Assembly: GCF_000224145.3 (NCBI RefSeq)
Contig: NW_004190376.2
Span: 129,564 to 193,563, forward strand
Direction: 5' to 3'
Length of the DNA: 64,000 bases
From: Ciona intestinalis
Taxonomy: Eukaryota; Chordata; Ascidiacea; Phlebobranchia; Cionidae
Positions 31,338-41,224 of this stretch are shown one piece after another. Position numbers and translations under genes: made by a program. Position 1 is the first letter of the stretch; every line of letters starts with the position of its first letter. The notes below the pieces were generated by a model, which was not told where the DNA came from, ran no database searches, and saw only the letters and a program-made list of their open reading frames with translations.

Positions 31338-32026
31338 ATGTCTGACACACCTACAAGCAACAATAGTGATTCAACAAGTTTTTCAAATTCGGATTTTTTA
31401 TTTTCTGATGATGAGCTTTTTCAATCAACATTTTTGCGCCCTGCTGCAGGCTGTTTATTTGATCCAGAATGAACCTCGGAAGAGTTAGCAGCGCAGGAAA
31501 ATATAGAAGAATCAGCTGTGGTTGCAAACTCTAGGCGATGTGAAGCAATGGATTGGTAAGATTTCTTTATGTGCGAAATATTGAAAAAAAGGTCTGTTAC
31601 TTCTGCTACCAGGCATAGTACTAACAATATATCAGTGGCTCATCTGGTATAAAAACGTGGTGTATTTCCAACGTTTCGTCTGCCATACGGCGAGACTTCA
31701 TCAGGGAATGAAACGCAACAGTTACAACAAGCGAAAAGCAGGAAAGGGTGAGAAAAAGGCGATATTAACGTGATAAGGGCACTGTAAGGAAGAGACGGTC
31801 AGAGGGCAAAAACGCACAACGGCAGTCACGTGAAAAATCGGAATTAAAAAAATGACTGTTATGACTGTCTTTCAGGTGCAAGTGTGGAAAATGCGGATTA
31901 ATGGCTACAGAGAGTGAAAGCAAATGTTGTAATGAGATCATGCAGTTTTTCGAAATAAACCAGGAACAGAGAATTAAATGCATTACTGAACATCCTTCGT
32001 TTGTTTCGGCATCGGGTGCAACTTGA
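31338..32026 (+). pseudogene. P2X7 C-terminal (ballast) domain-like gene, broken
   Basis: Exon A, 31338-31555, starts MSDTPTSNNSDSTSFSNSDF, is Ser/Asp-rich and reaches CLFDPE before an in-frame TGA at 31470-31472; the same frame continues to CEAMDW across a donor (GATTG|GTAAGA). Exon B, 31876-32026, reads CKCGKCGLMATESESKCCNE, then RIKCITEHPSF. The W-C-x-C-G-x-C...E-x-x-C-C-x-E...C-I-T-x-H-P-x-F pattern is the zinc/cysteine-rich domain known from the P2X7 receptor C-terminus, which is also found in stand-alone proteins that are often multicopy in fish and invertebrates. No P2X channel part is present. The early stop and the short end after EHPSF suggest a pseudogene. The intron carries a CTCATCTGGTATAAAAA palindrome element. 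Confidence 0.65.
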
Positions 32027-32956
32027 ATTCCTAAATTGTAAACATGTCAGTGTTTCTATACCACCAAGAACTATATTTATATTTACCTTTCGTTCGAAAT
32101 GACACATATGCTTGTGTTTTGGCATGCACAACCTTTATTGGCGAAACTTGGTGTACATGCTTCACTCTCAGCTTGGAGATGGTTTATCATTCATATTGCA
32201 GGGTGGGGGGAGATGGGACACCTTTAGCACATAAAATCCAAATATCCTGATTGTGTTTTAAACAATTAACAACGGTCTATGAGAGTCTTGAAAACATAGT
32301 TTCATATTTCTTTGATTGTTCTTTGTTTACTACAGAATGGGACGAGAAAATAGAGTTAAAAAGTGTCTCATCTTCCCCCATCCTACTGTATAGTAGGGTA
32401 TAGGCAGAGGTGAAATTTCACGAAGTATCTAATACATAATAAGTATTGTCCTACATTAATTACACCATAGGTAGATTTCTCTACAATGTAAATAAATAAG
32501 TTATATTCGTATTTATCTCTTTATGTAGCCTAAATACTTCTCCAGTAGCCAATATACTTTACCAGAAAGAATACCAAGGCTAATCTGGCCTAAACGGAGC
32601 AGTATAACTTGTCCCGTGCGAAAAATAAATGCGTTTCCTGCGCATTTTAGCAGCAACGCTAAAGCGCACTAAAGCGTGTCGGCGGTGTGTGACGTCACGA
32701 CCCGTTTTCAAAAAAGTCGAAAAATCGCATCTTAAAATGGAAGTTAAAGTAGTAAAATCACGATTAGGTGTATTAGAACTGTTAAATCTAAGCAAATGAA
32801 ATATTTATTTAGTCATTAATTGTGTTTCCAATCAAGTCATCCCTACTGTTTAATGTGCCTTTAAAATATTTTTAAATCTTTGCTACCGTAATCGAAGAGA
32901 CAAATAAGTTATTATTGTACAATAATACGTTTTGTTTGTTTATTAAATGGTTAATA
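32027..32956. other. Spacer with an M1 MITE
   Basis: An M1 MITE lies at 32195-32394 (ends GCAGGGTGGGGGGAGATGGG and CATCTTCCCCCATCCTACTG). The rest, including a CRE-like GTGACGTCACGA at about 32688, shows no coding exon. Confidence 0.55.
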
Positions 32957-33625
32957 TCACGCTTGCCCACCGGCTTGGGCCATTGGACCATTCACAGGAC
33001 ATTTTTGAAACTTTTCTGACGTTTTATAAGCAGCGATTTTTTCCAGGGAATCAAATCTCTTTAAACTCTTGACGAATAATGGATACTTATCCAAACTGCC
33101 AGGTAGACAGACCCGAAGGTGGTCTAAGAATTCGAAGAATGCGAAATCCACATATTTTAGATTTGTACCACACAGCCAAGTATGATGTTCCAAACTCCGT
33201 TGCAGTTGTTCCAACTTTGGCGCGATTTCTTGCAGGAATTCTTCTTTCGACGTCACAAACGTTGCTGAGTAACATAAGTCGTAAAACTGCTTTCGAACAT
33301 CTTGAACAACGCCTTCTGTGACGTCACACTTGATCCGTTCTTCTTCGTTTTCAGGGCCAAGTTTTTCAAATTTTCTTGACAGATATTTCATGATAGCCCA
33401 ACTCTCAGTAACTTTAACGTCTCCATCAATTAAATAGGGAAGATTGGGGTAATCGAAGCCAAGCGAATACTTGGGCTCGGTCCAATTCCTGTCACTGTAA
33501 TCTTCCTTCTCCTTTATAAACTGATATCTCTTATCTTCGTATTCGAACCCAGCGTATTCCAACATTAAACGAATAGGTTCGCCTAACCCTCTAAGATCCC
33601 AATACCCAAGCAACATTTTCGTCAT
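32957..33625 (-). CDS. Mu-class glutathione S-transferase, intact, intronless
   Basis: The protein has 222 residues: MTKMLLGYWDLRGLGEPIRL, FDYPNLPYLIDGD, ESWAIMKYLS, then the helical domain to YVDFAFFEFLDHLRVCLPGS and KCPVNGPMAQAGGQA. It has the family length, catalytic Tyr and cis-Pro. It is transcribed toward GST 2, opposite to GST 1. Over 50 residues (33299-33448) it is identical in protein to GST 1 and differs only at synonymous sites, while the rest is much more diverged; gene conversion is likely. A CRE-like GTGACGTCACAC is inside the coding region and shared by that tract. Its upstream region is duplicated (34770-35904). Confidence 0.95.
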   Translation of the reverse strand: MTKMLLGYWDLRGLGEPIRLMLEYAGFEYEDKRYQFIKEKEDYSDRNWTEPKYSLGFDYPNLPYLIDGDVKVTESWAIMKYLSRKFEKLGPENEEERIKCDVTEGVVQDVRKQFYDLCYSATFVTSKEEFLQEIAPKLEQLQRSLEHHTWLCGTNLKYVDFAFFEFLDHLRVCLPGSLDKYPLFVKSLKRFDSLEKIAAYKTSEKFQKCPVNGPMAQAGGQA

Positions 33626-34719
33626 GGCGACCAGAAATACTTAACTGGCCTTAAGAAAACTAACTGATGAAACGGTACTTTGCTTGCTAGAGTTAGTTGG
33701 TGTATAAAACGGTCGCACAGGCACACGCGTTGTTGGATCAATATCACATATTAATAATTAATAGCAAGTTGCTGAACCAGCAATGAGACAAAACTAACAA
33801 TTCAAAATCGTCTGGTTTGAAAGTAAATACAGAATACATTTTTTCTCTTTTCTTGTTCCATTAAATCAAAAAGTATTCACAGGATTATAAAAGCGCACCT
33901 TCACGACACGATCAGGAAATATAATGTGCTAACGGCATCCCATCTTACCCCGCATTACTATATACACATAGCAACGTAGGTCTACATGTATGAACTTATA
34001 AACTTATTCAACAATAAGTTAATATTCAACGCGCTTTAAGTTACTTCATGCTAATAATAATAATAAACGTAACTTGTAAATTGCAGGTATTTCGAAATAA
34101 GTCAAACAATCGCTATTATGATGAAATGAATTCACAAGAAACTCGTATCTATTCAATGACTTAGTAATATAGGATAAATGGGATACCTTTTTTCATATAC
34201 CATCTAAATATCCTGATCGTGTTTTAAACAATTCACAACGGTTTATGGGAGGATACGGTTTATATAGTACGGTGGGAGAAAATGGGACACCTATTTATTT
34301 TATTTTCTCGTCTCATTTGGTAGTAAGCAAAGGACTGTATCCCCACGACTACCATTGACCGTTGTGAATTGTTTTAAAAACGATCAGGATATTTAGATAT
34401 TATGTGCTAAAGGTGTCCCATGTCCCATAAATTGTCGAAAACCGCACCCACACGAACGTCTGGACCCTCGGGCTTTAAGAAGCATTAACGTGACTACGTG
34501 ACGATAAACGTGAACAAACATTTAGACTATTTGGATAACTCATTAGTTGCCACCAGGTAAGAGTAATGACCGTTAAGCGTGATGTACAGATACAGCGGTA
34601 GCAGCATCCAACCAACAGGCAGGCGGTTTAGGGTATAGAACTCTAGAATGTACTGCGTTCAAGCAAGCGTATAGCCCATTGAATACACTGAGTCGGCGAT
34701 GGCAGGTGGTTTATATATT
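33606..34719. repeat. 1.1-kb direct duplication, copy 1
   Basis: It covers the first seven codons of the minus-strand GST 3, its upstream region and two M1 MITE parts (33835-33963; about 34255-34430), ending TTTATATATT exactly at the 50-N gap. It matches 34770-35904 closely throughout. Confidence 0.9.
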
Positions 34720-34769
34720 NNNNNNNNNNNNNNNNNNNNNNNNNNNNNNNNNNNNNNNNNNNNNNNNNN
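34720..34769. other. Assembly gap (50 N)
   Basis: It separates the two copies of the 1.1-kb duplication and probably hides further sequence or marks a haplotype join. Confidence 0.9.
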
Positions 34770-34793
34770 CCAAGCAACATTTTCGTCATGGCG
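34770..34793 (-). pseudogene. Start-codon stub of a fourth GST copy
   Basis: Reading leftward from the start codon, only MTKMLLG and part of the next codon are present before the N run; they match GST 3 exactly. Either another GST body lies in the gap, or this is the other allele of GST 3 placed side by side. Confidence 0.7.
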
Positions 34794-35904
34794 GCCAAAA
34801 ATACTTAACTGGCCTTAAGAAAACCAACTGATGAAACGGTACTTTGCTTGCTAGAGTTAGTTGGTGTATAAAACGGTCGCACAGGCAAACGCGCTGTTGG
34901 ATCAATATCATGTATTAATAATTAATAGCAAGTTGCTGAACCAGCAATGAGACAAAACTAACAATTCAAAATCGTCTGGTTTGAAAGTAAATACAAGATA
35001 CATTTTTTCTCTTTTCTTGTTCCATTTAATCAAAAAGTATTCACAGGATTATAAAAGCGCACCTTCACGACACGATCAGGAAATATAATGTGCTAACGGC
35101 ATCCCATCTTACCCCGCATTACTATATACACATAGCAACGTAGGTCTACATGTATGAATGTATAAACTTATTCAAAAATTAGTTAATATTCAACGCGCTT
35201 TAAGCTACTTCATTCTAATAATAATAATAAACGTAACTTGTAAATTGCAGGTATTTCGAAATAAAAAGTCAAACAATCGCTATTATGATGCAATGAATTC
35301 ACAAGAAACTCGTATCTATTCGATGACTTAGTAATATAGGATAAATGGGATACCTTTTTTCATATACCATCTAAATATCCTGATCGTGTTTTAAACAATT
35401 CACAACGGTTTATGGGAGGATACGGTTTATATAGTACGGTGGGGGAAAATGGGACACCTATTTATTTTATTTTCTCGTCTCATTTGGTAGTAAGCAAAGG
35501 ACTGTATCCCCACGACTACCATAGACCGTTGTGAATTGTTTAAAAAACGATCAGGATATTTAGATATTATGTGCTAAAGGTGTCCCAGGTCCCATAAATT
35601 GTCGAAAACCGCACCCACACGAACGTCTGGACCCTCGGGCTTTAAGAAGCATTAACGTGACTACATGACGATAAACGTGAACAAACATTTAGACTATTTG
35701 GATAACTCATTAGTCGCCACCAGGTAAGAGTAATGACCGTTAAGCGTGATGTACAGACAAAACACGCTCAGTATACAGCGGTAGCAGCATCCAACCAACA
35801 GACATGCTTTATTAGGGTCTAGAACTCTGGAATGTACTGCGTTTTAAGCAAGCGTATAGCCCATTCAATACACTGAGTCGGCCATGGCAGGTGGTTTATA
35901 TATT
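34770..35904. repeat. 1.1-kb direct duplication, copy 2
   Basis: It has the same order as copy 1 with scattered substitutions and an extra stretch of about 20 bp (ACAAAACACGCTCAGTATAC region, about 35757-35777). After TTTATATATT it continues into unique sequence, whereas copy 1 stops at the gap. Confidence 0.9.
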
Positions 35905-36772
35905 GCCTCCAGCAAACATTAACAGATGTAGGCTGCATTCACCATCGTTAGTTAACGGACCAGACGTTTTAAGCTGTTAGTTTGTATGAACGCTCTTATA
36001 GCAACTTTTTGATAATTATTAAGGTAATTATAAACAAATACTTGTGCGACTGTTTTGTATACCAACANAAATATTAACAAGTTACTAAGTTTCTATCAAA
36101 CAGGAGAGAGGTTATAAGCNNNNNNNNNNNNNNNNNNNNNNNNNNNNNNNNNNNNNNNNNNNNNNNNNNNNNNNNNNNNNNNNNNNNNNNNNNNNNNNNN
36201 NNNNNNNNNNNNNNNNNNNNNNNNNNNNNNNNNNNNNNNNNNNNNNNNNNNNNNNNNNNNNNNNNNNNNNNNNNNNNNNNNNNNNNNNNNNNNNNNNNNN
36301 NNNNNNNNNNNNNNNNNNNNNNNNNNNNNNNNNNNNNNNNNNNNNNNNNNNNNNNNNNNNNNNNNNNNNNNNNNNNNNNNNNNNNNNNNNNNNNNNNNNN
36401 NNNNNNNNNNNNNNNNNNNNNNNNNNNNNNNNNNNNNNNNNNNNNNNNNNNNNNNNNNNNNNNNNNNNNNNNNNNNNNNNNNNNNNNNNNNNNNNNNNNN
36501 NNNNNNNNNNNNNNNNNNNNNNNNNNNNNNNNNNNNNNNNNNNNNNNNNNNNNNNNNNNNNNNNNNNNNNNNNNNNNNNNNNNNNNNNNNNNNNNNNNNN
36601 NNNNNNNNNNNNNNNNNNNATTCATTCAATTGCAAAACTGTGATAACTTTAATTTTGTAAAATTTAGATGTTTTCTAAAAAAATTACCGTTGTCTGTTTT
36701 TTTTACAAAAATGAACAGTAACTTTCCGAAAACATTCAATATTTTAAAACAAAATTTGGAATATGTTTGTAC
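35905..36772. other. Gap-bearing spacer
   Basis: Bases 35905-36119 show no exon. Bases 36120-36619 are 500 N. Bases 36620-36772 are the start of the intron after exon 5 of the minus-strand UNC93-like gene. The expected exons 6-11 of that gene are absent. Confidence 0.8.
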
Positions 36773-37017
36773 CGTTGTCGGATCTCGGAGCGCGCACAAT
36801 ATGAAGTAGTAAACCAAGTATGTTCAGACCAAGGTAAACACCCAACATGGTGTATAAAGTTGCATCGGCAAGCGGAATATAGTTTGAAATATTTCGTTTC
36901 GTGATTTCAGGATCCTGGCAATCGTTGGCAGCGCATATGTCACCAACTGATAACGGTCTGCCAATAAACCGGGCATGAATAAATCTAAATAAATTTCTTC
37001 TTACCATTAATAACTCG

Positions 37018-37049
<32 letters not shown>

Positions 37050-39540
37050 GGTAAGATGGGACACCTTTTCATTCTTTTTTTTATTATACATTTGGTAGTA
37101 AACAAAGAACATTCAAAGAATTATAAAACCGTGTTCTCACAACTCCCATAGACGTTGTTGATTGTTTAAAACACGATCAGAATATTTAGATATTATGTGC
37201 TAAAGGTGTCTCCCCCATATATGATTTAGAATTAGTACAAATATAATAGAATATGATATAAACTTGTGATAAATGCCTGACTTTGCTTTGTAGTGCAAAT
37301 CTCATTTCTAATAAAGTAATTTTAAAAATCGTGTCGAAAAAAAACTTAAAAACTACCTTGGCGTTGTAATAGTTATAGACGTTGTCATATTATCGCCCGG
37401 TAAAACATCTTGCTCAGTATCTGGAGCAGTTTCGAACACAACAAACTGTATTAAACTCCCGATGATCTAGTAATAAAATAAGGAGTTCGTTTAAACCAAT
37501 TCCTGCTTTAAAATACCATAGAATCCTTTTCATAAGACCATATTGTGTTTGCCTGCAACCCCAAACTGCTAGAATAAATGTTAAAACAGCTGGTAGTAGG
37601 TTTGTGAGCCAGGAAAGTATGAAAACTATCATATACCAGACCATAGTTTGCCAATTCCTGCTTTAAAATACCAAACATAATAAAAGCTAGATCCAGCTCC
37701 ACCTATTGTGTGATGTTTATAGCAGGGGTGGGAAATTGTCAATTAGTGTTTAACAAATCTAAAGTTGGTGAAAATTATCCCGCAAATTTATTTTAAAAGC
37801 AGGTGTAAAAACAGGCTGTAATATAATACACCACTCGTGTTATAACAACTGTCGTTACCTCGCCTTGCAAGGATGAATACATACATGGTAACTTGTAAGT
37901 GGGTATACATGGTAACTTTCTACATACATGGTAACTTGTAAGTGGGCACTAGGTGTATGAAACGGAACACTCGTTTTATAACAATTGTTGCTGCCTCGCT
38001 ACTGATAAATAAATTACATTCTTTTCTACAAGAAATACGGTCCAAAATGACATTACTAAAACAGCAATTTCAAAAAAAGCTGTTTTTTAACCTTTAACTG
38101 CCGTGTGCCACTAAATTAGCTCTAGGACCACAAGTTACTCAAACAGCCGTTGCGTGCTGGTCGTTTCTCCTTTTTCGGTCGCAAATTTAGTCTTATTTGA
38201 AACGGAAGCGAAATTTTACTTATATAGTTTGGTTTCAAAAGTAAAAAAAATTATATAAAAACGCGGCAGTTAAACGGTTGTAATTCAACTCTAACCTGTG
38301 ATAGTTGAATCGCACATAACGTAAAGGCGCCAATATCGCCAACGTAGTCTTTATATTCCCTCGTGCCAAACTTTTCAAAGTTTTTCGCAAAGTAAACAGT
38401 ATATTGTCCGGCTGTGACGAAAAACAAACTTTTTCCGAAACCTCCGATGACGTTGACCGGTATCAAGGTGTAAAAAGCTGTGATTATATTTTAAAAGCGA
38501 GTCAGGTATAAGCACTTTTTGTACAAACTGGAAACTGTACATAGTAGGACGGGGTAAGATGGGTGCCGTCTGCACATAGTATTTCATGTTTTCCAATCGT
38601 ATTTTATTAAATTAATCACGTTGTAAAAACACGGTCATATATTTCTGTAAATCTTCTTTGTTTGCTAATAAATTGCACGGTCCAAGGGTATTAAAAACAT
38701 GAACCATTTTACCCCACCCTGCTATACACACTTTTTTCCTGTAGGAAAACAATGGTTTTGTGTTAGCAGCTAATCTCTAGAAAAAATACAACAGTTCTAT
38801 TTACACTCACTTTAATATCAAGTTCAATAAAAATAAATTTGTTTTTCTCTTTTAAAACTTCATTAAACTACTTTAAATTACTTGGATAAAAGTTCCCAGC
38901 AATAATAGCAATGTAAGCGATGTCTGAAATAACCAGCCCCGTCTTTATGTCGATGAAATGCAGCAGATTAGACGATGCGAACAACCCGCCCACCACCATG
39001 CAACTATATTGAACTGTTACTGATATTGAGCCTGAAATGATATATATGTTAATATAATATTCTGTTATTTCTGCAACCAGGCACATTGTAAATCCATGAA
39101 ATTATTCTCTGATACAAGTTTTGCTGGATGGTAGACGAAACGTCGGAAATACAGACGTTTTTAATATACCAGATGAGCCGCTAAAAGATTATATAGTAGG
39201 TGGGGAAAGACGGGACATCTTTAGCACACAATATCCAAATATTCTGATCGTGTTTTAAACAGTTAATAACGGTCTATGGGAGTCGTTTAATGTTCTTTGT
39301 TTGCTACCAAATGGGTCGAAAAATAGAATGAAAATGTGTCCCATCTTCCCCACCCCTAGGTAACTACTTTATATATTAAATATAAACGAGCCCAAACTTA
39401 CCCAACCCATCCTCCACGTTCAAACTTGATTGCAAATTAAGCAGGGCATAATGTGCGCAACTTATAACAAAAATTCCGAACCAATATATCGCAAAATCTA
39501 ACGTCACTTTTCCTTGCGGAGTTTTCGTACTAAACTTCAT
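36773..39540 (-). CDS. UNC93A-like: UNC93A-like membrane protein, 3' part missing
   Basis: Exons (minus strand): 39402-39540, 38882-39031, 38296-38477, 37357-37466, 36773-36957. They read MKFSTKTPQGKVTLDFAIYW, then HYALLNLQSSLNVEDGLG, NFYP-S-FYTLIPVNVIGGFG, QYTVYFAKNFEKFGTREY, IIGSLIQFVVF and DICAANDCQDPEITKR, ending in a membrane segment LGVYLGLNILGLLLHIV. These are landmarks of UNC93A (LQSSL near the N-terminus, FYTLIP, C-G-A-x-D-C). UNC93 proteins have the major-facilitator fold and are known as trafficking or channel regulators. Exons 2, 3 and 5 have the same lengths (150, 182, 185) and phases as in the facing paralogue. The gene is cut after exon 5 at the 500-N gap, so about half the protein is missing. 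Confidence 0.85.
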
Positions 39541-40130
39541 TCTAACGTTTGCTTTATTTCGCTTTGCTGTACTTGCTTGTCAGTACATTGATATACTTAA
39601 TCAATTTAATGTAAAGCTATACAAACTGCGCGCCTACATGCAGTTAGTTACACAATGCAGCAGCGAGAGTTATCAGCCATCGTCGCCACCTTTATATGTT
39701 TATGGTCCTGTTGACTTACTTTGCTCAGCAAACACATGTAAACTCGGTAACGTGCCAAATATTGGCACAAATTGCCTAGTCAGAAAATTCGTTGAGACAA
39801 ATCCCACTTTGTTGCCGATTCAATTACTGTATTTTACGGCTCCATGACTGGTTTAAGCCCTTATTGTAACCAAAGGTATTGGACTCGATGCTCGTTGCTG
39901 CTACCATTGCGGGCTTTTGTCTTTGAGTTAATGTTCATTGTTCCTGCCTAGTGGTCTTTTAATAAGTTTTCCAAGTTGTTATCCACCGCCACGTCAGGAT
40001 AACTATATAGTAGGGTGGGAGAAGATGGAACACCTTTTCATTTTATTTTCTCGTCCCATTTGGTAGTAAACAAAGAACATTCAATGATATTATGTGCTAA
40101 AGGTGTCCCATCTTACCCCACAGGACTATA
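37015..40130. mobile_element. M1 MITE cluster in UNC93 gene 1 and its upstream region
   Basis: Copies at 37044-37216, 38541-38725, 39192-39358 and 40011-40130, in both orientations, with the standard ends TAGTAGGGTGGGG and CCCCACCCTACTA. An (AT)n microsatellite runs directly into the first one (about 37015-37045). Each lies in an intron or flank, none in an exon. Confidence 0.8.
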
Positions 40131-41224
40131 TAAAATCTACATTTAAATACAGGCTGTCCCATCCCACTCATACAGAACATTTCTGTAAAATTAATTGCAT
40201 AAATGGATGTAATTTATTAACTCTCGCATGGCGGGCGTTAATTCTATATTTTATATAAATAAGGTTCAGAGAATTTATATGTCAGATTTTTCCTTTACCC
40301 TAAAACCCAGGTCGTTTATTCATTGTCCCGTTCATGTGAAAATCGTTCGTTTAAACGACAACGATGCCAGCAGAGTTCAAAGCAAACTTTATCATGTTTA
40401 GTGAAGGTTATTTCAAAGTCATGATTCCAATTTTATTACAAAGTTGCGTAAAAAGTAAACACTGCATTAATAAAACGCGTATTTGAAGTCGTTTTACAAT
40501 GTATGCATATATTGCTATAAACGAACAGACTTTTGTTGCCCATCCGTTTCGCTCGCTTATATTAGAGCATTTATGTCCATAAATCGAAATTGGTCTTCCC
40601 TGTAGGTGGAATATATGCTGACACAAATATATCCTGTAAACATGAAATTGGTCGAGTCATCCATGGATATTAACCAAGCTTATTCTGTGAAGTCAATAGA
40701 GCTGTAAAAACTATGCTAGGTTGGTGGCGTATTATACTAAGTCACGATAATTTAAAGTTTTAGAATAATTTTGTGCAGAAATTTTAGGTTCAATTTTTAG
40801 CAAAATTTTAATGCAGAAAATTTGGGGTTTTTTTTCAGCATAAATTTTACGACAGGTAGAATTAGGTAGTAACTGTGATCTAGGCAGTTAAACACGCCCA
40901 ACGCAATCTATTTTGCATGTAAGGCTAAAGTTAAGTTAATAAAACCCAAAAACCTTTAGTACGTTAAATAAAGGTTGGCATTTTTACTGTATAGTAGAGT
41001 GGGGTAAAACGGGACATATCTTCATTCTCTTTTATCTTCCCATTGGGTTGTAAACATGGATTTTTTTACAAAATTATATAACCGTAGCCCAGAGACTCTA
41101 AAATAGCGTTGTTAGATGTTTAAAACACGATCAGGAAATATGAGATTTATAATGCTAACAGTATCCCATCTTACCCCACACTGGTATAGTATTAAGACAG
41201 CATCACCAAACAATAATTAGCGTC
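39541..41224. promoter_or_regulatory. Divergent intergenic region between UNC93-like genes
   Basis: This 1.7-kb interval separates the two start codons of a head-to-head pair, so it must contain both promoters unless one is distant. It holds M1 MITEs at 40011-40130 and 40991-41188; the latter ends about 36 bp before the plus-strand start codon. No clear TATA box was identified. Confidence 0.5.

Noticed and set aside
31338-32026. A complete P2X receptor gene
   Set aside because: Only the Cys-rich tail-like domain is present; no channel ectodomain or membrane segments were found on either side.
36074-36635. Long minus-strand frames of about 180 residues
   Set aside because: They consist almost entirely of the 500-N gap.
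37414-37702. Minus-strand frames between UNC93 exons 3 and 4
   Set aside because: They overlap the true exon out of frame or lie in intron; the conserved exon 4 reads IIGSLIQFVVF in a different frame at 37357-37466.
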